From: Ceratothoa steindachneri
Lineage: Eukaryota; Arthropoda; Malacostraca; Isopoda; Cymothoidae
Direction of reading: 5' to 3'
DNA length: 64,000 nucleotides
Assembly (NCBI GenBank): GCA_963969495.1
Contig: OZ018327.1
Coordinates: 39,449,724-39,513,723 of the forward strand
Below, in pieces: positions 23,530 through 34,239 of the stretch. Position numbers and translations under genes: made by a program. Below the pieces are notes generated by a model that saw only the letters and a program-made list of their open reading frames with translations, searched no databases and was not told the origin of the DNA. The first letter of the stretch is position 1. Each line of letters opens with the position of its first letter.

Positions 23530-26390
23530 CATACATTGGATATTTAATTTGGTAAACACATATGATAGAAATACCGGTCTGAATACTTGTGAGTCAAACG
23601 CTTAGCATTCACTCTTATGCGTCGACAGCGCATTTTTTCCATTAATAAGGTGACATCGATCGTCAGAAAATTGACTATTGCTCGTTTGCTTATCAGGCAG
23701 CCTTCGTTGTCCAGATGTGCTTGATTTAGTTGGCGGATTATGATCCTATGAGATGATCACCACCAGTTTATTGAGAACGAAGGCACTGGGCTTTAACACA
23801 CGGTCTGCATTCACGTACATGGGCTTGCCAGTGTGAACAAAGGGAACTTCACTCCAAGTTATCAGCTCCAGTTTGAGAAGATAGATAGATGGATAGATAG
23901 ATGGATAGATAGATATCCAAATGAACCTTCCTCCCGTTTCGCAAATAAGAGAGTTCATAACCTCCCCTCTTTCTTTCTTCCGTAAGCAAACTTGCTTGGG
24001 ACTGGAACACCTCTCCATATAAGGATATGTCTGACGCCACCAATTTGGAGTAAATAAAACCAGCGTGTTGAGATCATCCCTTCAGCTCAGTTTAAACAAT
24101 ACAATCCGGAGTTTATTTCAACTTCTTGGACTCGCCTTAAAGATGCCTACCTCACCTCTGAGACCTCTCACTTCTTTATGTAACAATAATAACGGCCTGC
24201 TGCTAACCAGCTCCCCTCTCCCTATCTTCTTAGTAGCTAATTCGCATAATTTCTAAACAATTCATTTAACTCACCGCTGTCAAAAGCTTTAACAGACGTA
24301 AAAAGTCGAATAATCTATTCGCACATAATTACATTTTTTTAACAGTGCCTAAAGGAAAGTGAATCAATTCAGTGAAAGAAAAATATATTTAATTCTCAGT
24401 ATCAATTCTCAATGAAGGAAATTCTTTCTGTCATGTATTACTACAATATATCCCATATTTAATTAATATACTTCAACTAAGTAGTTTCCGTAATTAAGCA
24501 GAAAATCAAATCTCTATTCTAGCAATCGTCCAGAGTAAAGATTACACGTTAAAAGTCTTCAGAATTCGCTCAGAGCCGGAGATAAATCAAAGCAAGCAAA
24601 TAGGTCCTACTGACGTTCAGTTTACTGCCATTTGTGTCGATGGTGCCAACAAGTTTAGTGTCACGAACTGTGCACATTTGATCTCCAGAATCGTCGACAG
24701 GTTCTTCACAGCTCTCTTAAAATATGAGTATTAATAGAAAAAATAAAACTAAAGGCAAAGTAAACCCAATTTGAGATTGGATATGCTAATATACATAAAT
24801 ATAAGGAATTTCATGATGGTTCCTTACTAAGGTAACAATCCTTCATATTATTAACTTATGAGGATTTAAAATTATATAAACATCCCTTTTGGCAGAAATT
24901 TCTAAGACATTTTTTATTTATAATGTATAATCTTGAGTATCTTTCGTATATTTATAATTCATTCGATTCTTAGTGTTTATTCTCCTATTTCCACTCCTCT
25001 GTATATTATATTCATTTTTCAAGGTTTTATAAATTTAACTCAACCCGAATTTACACGACGTTGAAATTCTGCTAATAGGAAACTACCTTTATTAGACCTT
25101 AGAAAAAACAATTTCTTTGTTAAAATCCTAGTAAATAAATAGGAAAGAAATAAACTTGTTATCTATGATTGTTAAGAAAATTTAAAATTTTTAATTCAAA
25201 TAAAATTAAGTATTGTTCTGTGGCTCTGAAAAATTATTTTCTAGTTATTAAAGAATTATGATAATTAATAAAAATCCATGGAGTACTAGATTAGATCTAT
25301 TAAAATAGTATTGCAAAAAAGATAAAATTAATATTTTAGAAGCTTATATTTGGTAAATTACTTTCAATCTAATAAGAGCTTGGCTTTCAAGGGTATGGAT
25401 CGGTTTCGTCCAGGTTTCATCAATTTGCTTACCACAAGAGAAATACTTAGTTCAAACTTTTTATATTATTTCTTTCACGACCTTGTAAGGCAAATCGACT
25501 CAATATTTGATTTATGAGTAGAAACTAAATCTTAAATAGGCTTTAAATTCCATTAAAAAATTCCTACATCACTTTAAATCATCTACAATTATTTATCAAA
25601 ATTCCGCTGTGTGTACATGTCTAATTCATCCTACGATAAATTAAAACACTCCATGATGAATTTCACCAGTGTCATTTCTTTAACAATAATTTAAATTATA
25701 ATCACTCCATCTAGCTTTTATTTTCCTCCCTCTCTATATTCTTAGGTCTCATTACTCCGTGTTTTCCATATTTATTAACGAGCCAAATTAATTTACAGGA
25801 AAACTTGAAAGCAAAACAAGTTTGGTCGTCTGCAAAATATACTCACGAATATCAACTGAGACGACAAGGCAGCTGTATTGATTCTCTTTATGGACTCATC
25901 CACGCTAACCTTCCAATTTACTAGCATTGTGCTTGTTTCTTGATATATTTACAAGGAATAACGGATTGTATAAATGTTTTAAATTCATTTCTTTAGCAAT
26001 GCGGTCTTTCTTCGGTCCTTTTTTAATTCTAAGACGATACAAATGATCCAATTCTAGGCGCAGCGGGTTGACAGTTCAGGTATCAAGGATAGATATGTGG
26101 TAGTTTGTGTAAAGGATGTTGGCGAAGAAATTCAGGTTTATATTATTTGAGAAAGTTCGCTATGCAAAGTTCATTTGCAAGTATCTAATAGAGAGAGGAG
26201 AGGAAGACCGATGTCCAAGGTTAATCCATAGCTAGAAATTTGGTGTTGTATTTTGGAAGATTAAAAGTGAAGGTTTTATTAGGTCAAACTAATTGCAGTA
26301 AATAAAATATGGGTAAAAATGTGTTTAGCCAAATTTAGCTATGGCATATCCAACGTTATTTAACCAAACATAGGTAGTAACTTAACTAAA
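23530..26390. other. No gene; (GATA)n at 23877-23914
   Basis: A short (GATA/GGATA)n run lies at 23877-23914. The rest is AT-rich DNA with no coding signal that I can support. Confidence 0.5.
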
Positions 26391-26394
26391 CTAA

Positions 26395-26540
26395 CTTAAG
26401 GCATAACTTAAAAATCTAACCTGCCCTTAACACAAACCAACCTAACTTAGGGCATAACGTCAAAACCTAATCTGTCTTAACCCAAACCAACCTAAGTCGT
26501 AACTTGTGCTAATCTAAGCTAACCTACCCTAACCTATCAG
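26395..26540 (+). repeat. Degenerate AACCTAA-rich repeat
   Basis: About three ~50-bp units of the type CTTAACCCAAACCAACCTAACTTAGGGCATAAC, ending in CTAACCTACCCTAACCTATC. The CCTAA and CCTAACC wording resembles the arthropod telomeric repeat complement but is not a pure (CCTAA)n array. Confidence 0.5.
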
Positions 26541-26699
26541 ATGATCGAAGAATAAATTTCTTCGTTTTAAATAATACCAACAGTGACTGCAGAATACCCA
26601 CCTCTATAAATCTACTCAGTAAAGCTGCTTAATAATGAAATTCATTTAAAGCGGAAACATGTATCTAATGTTAACAAATTCATTAATTTTCGTCCCGGT

Positions 26700-27610
26700 C
26701 TTATATAGGCGGTATGTAGATGAAATTCTTTTTTATTATTTCGCCATAAGTCACATAGTACACTCTTCGTGAATTATTTAAATTTGAAACCACCAAATAT
26801 TAAATTTTCCTGTAAGCTTGAAAAAAATAACAGTATTTCGTTTTTTGACGTAAATATTACCCGAGAAGACAATCACTTCACGTCAAATGTCTACCGAAAA
26901 CCTACTTTTTCGAACCTTGGATTAATTTTTTTTAGCTTCTGTAAATTTAAATTCAAAATTAATGCCATCCATACACTATTTCATAGAACATACAACTTAT
27001 GTTCAACATTTCAGCTCTCCATTTGGAATTCGAATTCTTGACAAAATTCTTTGCCTACAATGGCTACCCCAAATTGCTATTTCAGAAACAAATTAACCTG
27101 TTTCTCAATAAAAAAATATTCCACTCTGCCTCCATTACAAACTGTTAACAAATTAAAGGACTTCTTTTTATTTCCATACTTTGGTTCGCAATCTGAAAAA
27201 AATAAAATGTTGTTAAAACTGTTGAATTTGGCTTTCCTCAATTATTACCGTGTATTATTTTCACTAATGATTTAAAACTAGTATCACTATTAAAATTCAA
27301 GATCACCCACCACCTGTCTGTGATCAAAAATATTATATAAGTTTTTCGTTGTACGTGCAGTAGCACTGTATCATATGTTGGGGCAACAAGGTGTACGCTC
27401 TACTCTCGTTTATGCAGCATATGGGTAGATCGGAAAGAACTGGTCTTTACTATAGAAAACCTGATCCATCCCCAATTTGAAACCATCTATTTCCAATGTG
27501 GCTCTAAGGTTACACTCGAGAACTTTACAATAGTTAATGCGGTAAGCAACATCTCAGACCTATACCTGCTAGAATCAATTTATATTAAAAAACTTCAACC
27601 GTCTAAATAA
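26700..27610 (+). pseudogene. Penelope-like element: RT C-terminus and GIY-YIG domain (PLE-1)
   Basis: At about 26708 the frame reads RRYVDEILFYYF, the position of the PLE catalytic box (normally YVDD), here with the last Asp changed to Glu. It continues as PPNIKFSCKLEKNNSISFFD VNI, FTSNVYRKPTF, LIFFSFCKFKFKINAIHTLFHR (26790-26990), which is the standard PLE reverse transcriptase wording after the catalytic box. After frameshifts, 27345-27610 reads as the PLE endonuclease domain (YVQ.HCIICW, then FQCGSKVTLENFTIVNAVSN and LLESIYIKKLQPSK). PLEs copy RNA into DNA and use the GIY-YIG nuclease for insertion. Stops are frequent, so the copy is dead. It ends before a (TA)n run at 28007. Confidence 0.75.
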
Positions 27611-28003
27611 TAACTCGTTATCAGTTCCAGTAAATATAGTCACTCATTAACAAACATGTAAATTTGTTAAATTTTACAATGTTTCTCAAAAATAAAATCT
27701 ACTGTCAATTATTTTCCTATTTTCTATACGTCACCTTGTTGGATTTCCTCTTAGTATTTATATTGTATTCAATTCCGTCTTCAATTTAATATTCATGTTT
27801 CACGAGGGTTTTTTTGTGTGTGTTAAAAAACTTTTATGTATATATTTAATCTGTATTTTATACTCTTTATTTAGAACTAATGATAGGATTGGTGATAATC
27901 CTGAAACGTTTACAATAAATGTTAAGAAGCCTCTTCGGCTCTGTCTTGGTCATCCATTTTATACCTCGCCTGAAGTTTGCGTCTATAAATGCGTTTGCCT
28001 TTC

Positions 28004-28006
<3 letters not shown>
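27611..28006 (+). other. 3' region of PLE-1
   Basis: This segment follows the endonuclease domain and ends at a (TA)n run. It holds the hammerhead-like fold at 27877-27923 and the phrase CAATAAATG, common downstream of such folds in PLE ends. Confidence 0.5.
27877..27923 (+). ncRNA. Degenerate hammerhead-ribozyme-like fold
   Basis: CTAATGA at 27877-27883 differs by one base from the hammerhead core CTGATGA. It is followed by a 6-bp hairpin (AGGATT 27885-27890, AATCCT 27897-27902), then GAAA at 27903-27906, then a stem-III-like hairpin (ACGTTT 27906-27911, AAATGT 27917-27922) and a U at the cleavage position. Stem I is not visible, and the G to A change at a conserved core position would likely abolish cleavage. 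Hammerheads are known in PLE terminal repeats. The fold is seen; activity is doubtful. Confidence 0.35.

Positions 28007-28038
<32 letters not shown>
28007..28038. repeat. (TA)n microsatellite
   Basis: A TA run of 32 bp between PLE-1 and the inverted PLE pair. Confidence 0.95.
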
Positions 28039-28043
<5 letters not shown>

Positions 28044-28072
28044 GAGTATATCACATTGACGTGATGTATATC

Positions 28073-28829
28073 AGAGGAAGATAATGGTAAACTACAATAT
28101 TTGAATCAAGATTTTATTTATAACTATCGGACTAGTTTCGGCAACGTGTCATTTTCAACTAATAATGAAGAACCTAGGCAAGGAGCACAGAATATATATA
28201 TATATGGTAAGACACATCCTAAACAAAATGAAATGGAGCCGGAAACAATCTGGAGAGTTGCTAATCCCCAAAACGTATTGCGTCCGGGGGCTTATAGATA
28301 CGATTGGCGACTCTATTCGTTATATATTTGTTAACTTTGTATTGCCCTTCAGATAAATTTAAATTATTAACTTTGTTGATGATGATGGATTCCTCAATTC
28401 TCCTCTCAATATAATTGTTTGTTTTATAAATAATTTTTTCATGGTTAAAATCAATTCTATGGTCATGCGTTTACATGTGCGTAAAGAAACTTGGCGAACT
28501 CGTACACGTTTTGATATCAACTAAATGTTTCTTCATCCTCTTATTAAAGTGGCCTGACTTTACGATGTATGTTAATTTGCAATTATAGCATGGCATACTG
28601 TAAACTCCAGCATCGAAATTGATTGGGCGCCGGCTAGTCAAGGATTTTCGAATGGTATTGGAATATTTAAATGTAATATTCATGTTATTTCCGTTCACAT
28701 ATGATTTTCGAGCCAAGGCTGGAGCATATGGGAAACTAATACATTTTTTTAAATTATCCCTTCGTGGTATGGAGGTGGCATAGAAGTTTTTTCGTGCTTC
28801 AGAATGGCATCTATTTATGAGGTGAATTG
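28073..28829 (-). pseudogene. Penelope-like element, inverted left arm (PLE-2)
   Basis: On the minus strand the copy begins near 28829 with the RT C-terminal part (NRCHSEARKNFYATSIPRRD, FPYAPALARKSYVNGNN, FKYSNTIRKSL). It continues into the GIY-YIG domain (INFDAGVYSMPCYNCKLTY then IVKSGHFNKRMKKH, with the second G of YIG changed to V) and runs through the 3' region to about 28073, next to the (TA)n run. The sequence from 28683 down to 28073 is the reverse complement of 28830-29727 (allowing for the tandem duplication in the other arm). The changed YIG residue makes nuclease activity unlikely. Confidence 0.8.
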
Positions 28830-28868
28830 GATATTACATTTAAATATTCCAATACCATTTGAAATTCC

Positions 28869-29474
28869 TTGAATATACTGCGCCCAATCAATCTCGATGC
28901 TGGGGTTTACAGTATGCCATGCTATAATTGCAAATTAACATACATCGGAGAGTCAGGCCACTTAAATAAGAGGATGAAAGAACATTTAGCTGATATCAGA
29001 ATGTGTACGAGTTCGCCAAGTCTCTTTACGCACATGCAAACGCATGACCATAGAATTTATTTTAACCATGCAAAAATCATTTATAAATCAAATAATTATA
29101 TTGAGAGGAGAATCAATCTCGATGCTGGGGTTTACAGTATGCCATGCTATAATTTCAAATTAACATACATCGGAGAGTCAGGCCACTTAAATAAGAGGAT
29201 GAAAGAACGTTTAGCTGATATCAGAATGTGTACGAGTTCGCCAAGTCTCTTTACGCACATGCCAACGCATGACCATAGAATTTATTTTAACCATGCAAAA
29301 ATCATTTATAAATCAAATAATTATATTGAGAGGAGAATTGAGGAATCCATCATCATCAACAAAGTTAATAATTTAAATTTATCTGTAGGGCAATACAAAG
29401 TTAACAAATATATAACGAATAGAGTTGCCAATCGTATCTATAAGTCCCCGGACGCAATGCGTTGTGGGGATTAG
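28869..29474 (+). CDS. GIY-YIG endonuclease domain, tandemly duplicated in frame
   Basis: An open frame of 201 codons. Residues about 8-81 and 83-156 are near-identical copies of GVYSMPCYNCKLTYIGESGH and the following KRMKEHLADI, THDHRIYFNHAKIIYKSNNY block. The DNA unit is 225 bp (28886-29110 and 29111-29335), exactly 75 codons, so the frame stays open. The end (EESIIINKVNNLNLS and RIYKSPDAM) is the usual PLE C-terminus. In a PLE this domain nicks target DNA. Both copies keep GVY, YIG and the R and EH positions; the second copy has Cys to Phe in the PCYNC segment and His to Arg in KEH. It lacks the RT, so it is a fragment with an unusually well kept reading frame. Confidence 0.75.
   Translation: MNILRPINLDAGVYSMPCYNCKLTYIGESGHLNKRMKEHLADIRMCTSSPSLFTHMQTHDHRIYFNHAKIIYKSNNYIERRINLDAGVYSMPCYNFKLTYIGESGHLNKRMKERLADIRMCTSSPSLFTHMPTHDHRIYFNHAKIIYKSNNYIERRIEESIIINKVNNLNLSVGQYKVNKYITNRVANRIYKSPDAMRCGD
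28886..29335 (+). repeat. 225-bp direct tandem duplication
   Basis: Two units of 225 bp starting AATCAATCTCGATGCTGGGG at 28886 and 29111, nearly identical, joined at GAGAGGAG|AAT. The inverted copy PLE-2 has only one unit, so the duplication is later than the split of the two arms. Confidence 0.9.
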
Positions 29475-29723
29475 CAACTCTCCTGATTGTTTCGAGCTCC
29501 ATTTCATTTCGTTTAGCTTGTCATTCACGCCAGATATACTCGAGTGTTTTTTTTCCAGATTGTTTCCTGCTGTTTTAGTTTGTTGTGGATGTATCGTACC
29601 TTATATATACTGTGCTCCTTGCCTAGCTTCTTCATTTTTAGTTGAAAATGGCACGTTGCCGAAACTAGTCCGATAAGTTATAAATAAAATCTTGATTCAA
29701 ATATTGTGGTTTACCATTATCTT

Positions 29724-29948
<225 letters not shown>

Positions 29949-30880
29949 CGCGGGGGGGTCAATAAGTTTTGCAATTCGGATATAATGAAACGAGATATGA
30001 GGAGAAGTGTTTATTATTTTTCGATATAACTACCCTCGACTTTAATGCACTTGCGCCACTTATCCCTGAGGCTTCGAATTTCCGACAACAAGAAATCTCC
30101 CGACTGCTGTTCAATCCACTCCTCGACCGCGAGCTGGACATCTTCATCGTCCCCAAACCGGCGTCCACGCAGTGCAGCCTTTAGCTGGTGGAATAAAAAG
30201 TAGTCGCTAGGGGCCAGATCTGGACTGTAGGGGGGGACGGTTGAGCTCCTCGAATCCGTACTCGTGCAGGACAGCTTGTGCAACTCTGGCCTTGCGGACT
30301 TTGACGACGTTGAAGTCGATCATGGGGCGTGAGGTTTCTAGGGACCCAACGGGCAGAGACCATAGCCATGGCTAAATTATTGTGGATGATGTTGATAACA
30401 CTTCCATGTGATATTCCAAGTTGTCGCTCAATTTCTTCGACCTTCACCTGTCGATTTTCGAGGATCATCCTTTTCCACATGGGTTACATTGTCTTCGTTG
30501 GTCACGTCTGACGGGCGTCCTGGACAGGGGTCATCTTCAAGGAACTCACGACCATGGCGGAACTCCCTATTCCAGCGAGCAATGGTTGCATAGGAAGGGG
30601 CGGTATCAGTGCACACTGCAACCATGCGTTCATGGTTCTCTTTTGCATTCTTGCCTTTCTTGGTCAAAAAATGATCACTGCGCCGTGCTCAACCTTCTCC
30701 ATTGTTGAACAATTTGTGACTGACGATCTGCGATCATCTACTGCTTCTTAAATAGACGAGGCAGGAGCGTGCGGCTGCAGGTCCTGACTTGTCATAACTT
30801 GTCCTAACACCCCCGCAAACAGCCATCCCCCTTCCTCTCTTTTGCCCTACCGATTCGCAAAACTTATTGACCGCCCCTCG
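29949..30880 (-). mobile_element. Internally deleted mariner transposon with intact ends
   Basis: The left end CGCGGGGGGGTCAATAAGTT and the complement of the right end CGAGGGGCGGTCAATAAGTT match at 17 of the first 20 bases and continue TTGCAATTCGG versus TTGCGAATCGG, giving ~30-bp terminal inverted repeats. TA dinucleotides flank both sides (29947-29948 and 30881-30882), the mariner target. The element is 932 bp, shorter than the roughly 1.25-1.3 kb of full mariners, because the middle of the transposase gene is gone. It sits inside a (TA)n microsatellite. With good ends and no enzyme, it could be moved only by a transposase supplied elsewhere. Confidence 0.9.
30060..30700 (-). pseudogene. 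Mariner transposase lacking the catalytic centre
   Basis: From about 30700 on the minus strand: MEKVEHGAVI, LTKKGKNAKENHERMVAVCT, IARWNREFRHGREFLEDDPC, PGRPSDVTNEDNV, then in the next frame RKVKVEEIERQLGISHGSV and ARWVPRNLTPHD. These are the two N-terminal helix-turn-helix regions of mariner transposases. Near 30320 it jumps to KVRKARVAQAVLHEYGFEEL and PPYSPDLAPSDYFLFHQLKA and ends near 30060. Intact relatives have roughly 110 residues between NLTP and AQAVLHE, including the first two catalytic aspartates; both are missing, while the third (YSPDLAPSD) remains. A frameshift also separates the parts. The product cannot be a working transposase. Confidence 0.85.
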
Positions 30881-30884
30881 TACT

Positions 30885-31890
30885 CGTATATATAATTTTA
30901 ATAGGCCATTAGGTAAATTGTAAAAAATCGCATACTTGGTTGTTTGAGGGTACGGTACAACATATTTCGCCATGTCTTACCGCTTGGGATATGGGATATG
31001 GTATTTTTTCACGTTATTATTAGTTTATAGAAATAATCGAAAGTATTTACGTAGCCAGCGACTGCTGTTAACTTCATAATGGCGACACCTAGCAACCCTA
31101 ATCTGTTCGAGGCCTAAATAATCTGGAATAAAATCTAATGAATAAAGAAATGAATGAAAATTTGAAGTTACTAACTGCTGCAAGATAAATGATAAAAGCA
31201 TTTAAATATATTTGTAAAAAAAATTATAATAATTTTAAATTCTTCATCCCTGTTTCGCCCCTTCTTCTCTTTATGCACGTCCTCTTTACCTATGTTTAAC
31301 ATGCTCATCACAATTCGCTCCCTTTTAAACAATTTACCAACACCCCCCTTAATAATGGGCACACAAAAAGTAAAAACTAAACGTTGTTATTTGTTGAAAA
31401 TTAACAAAGAAAACCAACGTTGGAATCCTTGTTTTTAATGGCAGGGTTTTTTACCACCGATCTGCATTCATTTAGAAGATGACTTTATTTCTCTTTAAGG
31501 GACCGGACCTACTGATTAACATGGACTCCGAACCACAGGTATCTGTTTAGGGATCCTATTGATTAACGTGGGCTCCGAACCACAGGTATCTACAATGTAT
31601 GACAGCTACCAGGAAGTCGCTCCGAATCGGGAGACCATCCTGCAATTAACCACATCTGATGTAGCTTAACTTCGCTGAAATCGTAAGCAATGTTTCCACT
31701 CTGCTAACCCTTTGTATTTTTCGAGGGGGGAGTTACGGTCATCTGAAAAAATAATACATAAATATGTATATAATTAAATGGAATTTCTTAAAAAGCAAAA
31801 AAACTGGGTTCGATTTTCCAAACTGTCGATTTATTAGTATAAACTCGATTTTTTTTGCTCAAAAGTAAACGGAAAAAAAAGGATAATTCC
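30885..31890. other. No gene recognised
   Basis: AT-rich DNA. A short direct repeat lies near 31510-31590 (GGATCCTA-like and TGGACTCCGAACCACAGGTATCT twice, about 60 bp apart). Nothing else can be assigned. Confidence 0.5.
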
Positions 31891-31894
31891 TCAT

Positions 31895-32530
31895 CGCAAA
31901 TTTAAATGAGTTATTTTTATACAAAAACAGAATTAAGAGAATATAAGCAAGTAGAGGTGAATAAGCGATACTGAAGAGGATAACAATAGACTGATATGAG
32001 AATAGAAGTAGAGGAGAATAGGCAAGAGTAGAATAGGATAATAATAAACTGAGATCAGAATACAAGTAAAGGCGAATAAGCAAGAATAGAAGAAGAAAAC
32101 AATAGACTGAGATCAGAATACAAGTAGAAGATAATAAGCAAGACTAGAAGAGGATAACAATAGACTGAGATCAGATTATATGTATAGGCGAATAAGGAAG
32201 AATAGAAGAGGATAAAAATAAGCTGATATCAGAATCCAAGTAGAGGCGAATAAGCAATAGTAGAAGAGGATAACAATAGACTGAGTTCACGACACATGTA
32301 GACGAGAATAAGCAAGACTAGAAGAGGATAACAATAGACCTAGATCAGAATACAAGTAGAGGCCAATAAGCAAGAGTATAAGAGGCTAGCAATAGCCTGA
32401 GAACAGAATACAAATAGAGTCAAATATGCAAAAGTAGAAGAGGATAACAATAGACTGACATCAGAATACAAGTAGAGGCGAACAAGCAAGAATAGAAGAG
32501 GATAACAATAGACTGAGATCTCGAAACACG
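31895..32530 (+). repeat. ~57-bp tandem repeat, about eleven units
   Basis: Units read AAGAGGATAACAATAGACTGA, then GATCAGAATACAAGTAGAGGC and GAATAAGCAAGA. About eleven copies with substitutions can be followed. Open frames across it are repeat translations. Confidence 0.85.
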
Positions 32531-32639
32531 CAAGGGGTGAAGATGGCGAAAAAAAATGAAAATCATAAATATTTTCTTGAACCATATTAATCTTTTTCAA
32601 ATCACATGCCTGACTTGGGGACGTGAGGGTACGCTATCC

Positions 32640-33230
32640 TCCAAGCGTGAGATGTAGTACCTTTTCCCAATAAATACTGAACCGAGTAATCACTAGCAAA
32701 GCCGAATAAAAATTAACCACATTAATAACTAAATAAATTAATCTGATTTAATCATAAAAGAACTATACTCATCAAAATTTAACTAGGCAGTCTCAGGTTG
32801 AGGCACAAAACACATAAACTCAGTCAAAAGAAAAAAAATATTAATCTGAAACGAAATACAATAAACTCGTAAAGCCATCAAAACTAAACTAATCGGAGTG
32901 CAGCTTAAATTCATTAAAACCTGAACCAAGAATCTCAGGTGGAACACAGTAAATGCCTAAACCCATTCAAAGCGAACAGAATAATTTGACTTGGATCACA
33001 ATTAAACATTAACTCATTAAAAACAAAGGATTCTGAAATGGGTATAACCTCCTCCAAATGGAACCCAGTAATCCTACAATGCGGAAAACAATAAACACAT
33101 AAAAACTTAATAAAGTAATCTGAGTGAAGCATAAAACCCTTAAACTACATAGAATTGATCTAAGTAATCTGAGGTAGAACACATTAAACACATGATCTAT
33201 CAAAAACTGAACCCCACAAAACGGGCTTGC
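32640..33230 (-). repeat. Degenerate ~60-bp satellite, left block
   Basis: Recurring phrases ATAAACCCATTAAAAACTGA, AATAATCTGAGGTGGAACAC and CAATAAACGCATAAA at about 60-bp spacing. The same array resumes at about 34240 after a transposase pseudogene. The strand is arbitrary. Confidence 0.75.
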
Positions 33231-33274
33231 ACACACGTTTTGTGTTATATCATTCATTCATTCACTAATCACCC

Positions 33275-34235
33275 TTACTTTAGGGGACATGACAGAGGCA
33301 ACGCCTGTGAATACACCTAAATCTCAATTGGAACTCTAGCAAAGTATATGCTGCGTCAAACATTACTACAAGACAGGCTCGTTCAAAAATGTGCAGGACA
33401 CTTTCGTGCATGAGTTCGAATGTTAAAAAGCCACTTACAAGAGCAGAATTCCGGTCTGGTTGGACCACTTCGAGAACTATGGGACAGTGGAAAACCTCAA
33501 TGCACCCAATGACAACCGCCCAAGCCATTGAGGACGCTCCAGGAAGCATACAGCTGAGCTAGTCGAAAGCGTGAGAGAGTCAGTTCAGCAAAGCTTAAAA
33601 CGCTATGTGAGCAAGCGAAGTCAGTCCCTTGGTATATTCAGTGAGACTTGCAGGAGAGTGCTAGTAATGGATGTAAAGGTCTTCTCATATAGAATATAGA
33701 CGAAGCAAATCCTTACAGCCTCAGGCAAGGAGCAGAGAAAGGCTATGGTAGTCAAGATACTGGAGGAGATTCAGGAGACTCTAACTTTCTGTAACCTCGT
33801 TTGGACCTCAGATGAAGCTCACTTCCTTCTTGAAGGAAAGGTAAATTCGAAGATAAATGTCTTCTGGGGGACCGCCAGACTAAATGAGGTAGCCACCAAA
33901 CCACTACACTCTACAAAATACACGGTATGGACTGCAATCTAAGCCAGAGGTATCATCGGACCATTCTTCTTGGAGTCATTAGTCGGTCGGTTTGTCAGGA
34001 CGTCATGGACAACTTTGTGCTGCGCCTCAAGAAATGCACAGAGCTAAATGGAGGTCATCTCGAACACGTGCTCTAGAATAAAGAAGAAAAGTCCAGACTC
34101 TCATGTTTTGATATGATGTTTTTAAACACAATAAACTAGTTATCACCCAAACTTTATTCAATCCTTGCAGAAAATTATGAAATGAAGCCTATCAAAAGTT
34201 GGGGGCCCACGTTTTTTTGGGGGGAGGCACCCTGT
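33275..34235 (+). pseudogene. Tc1/mariner-superfamily transposase inserted in the satellite
   Basis: Shifting frames read SGWTTSRTMGQWKTS (33450-33500), VESVRESVQQSLKRYVSKRS then QSLGIFSETCRRVLVMD (33560-33680), KILEEIQETLTFCNLVWTSD then EAHFLLEGKVNSKINVFWG (33755-33870) and RGIIGPFFLESLVG (33940-33985). This is the order helix-turn-helix, linker, first catalytic acid (SDEAHF) and the core strand ARGIIGPFF seen in this transposase group (related to the pseudogene at 10873-11765). The second and third acid segments are not recognisable. The right end GGGGGGAGGCACCCTGTAC at about 34219-34237 looks like a terminal repeat, but no left partner was found. Both flanks are the same satellite, so it inserted there. 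Confidence 0.75.
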
Positions 34236-34239
34236 ACAA

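Noticed and set aside
30329..30751. Several plus-strand open frames inside the mariner element
   Set aside because: They are antisense shadows of the transposase; the minus-strand frames carry the mariner motifs.
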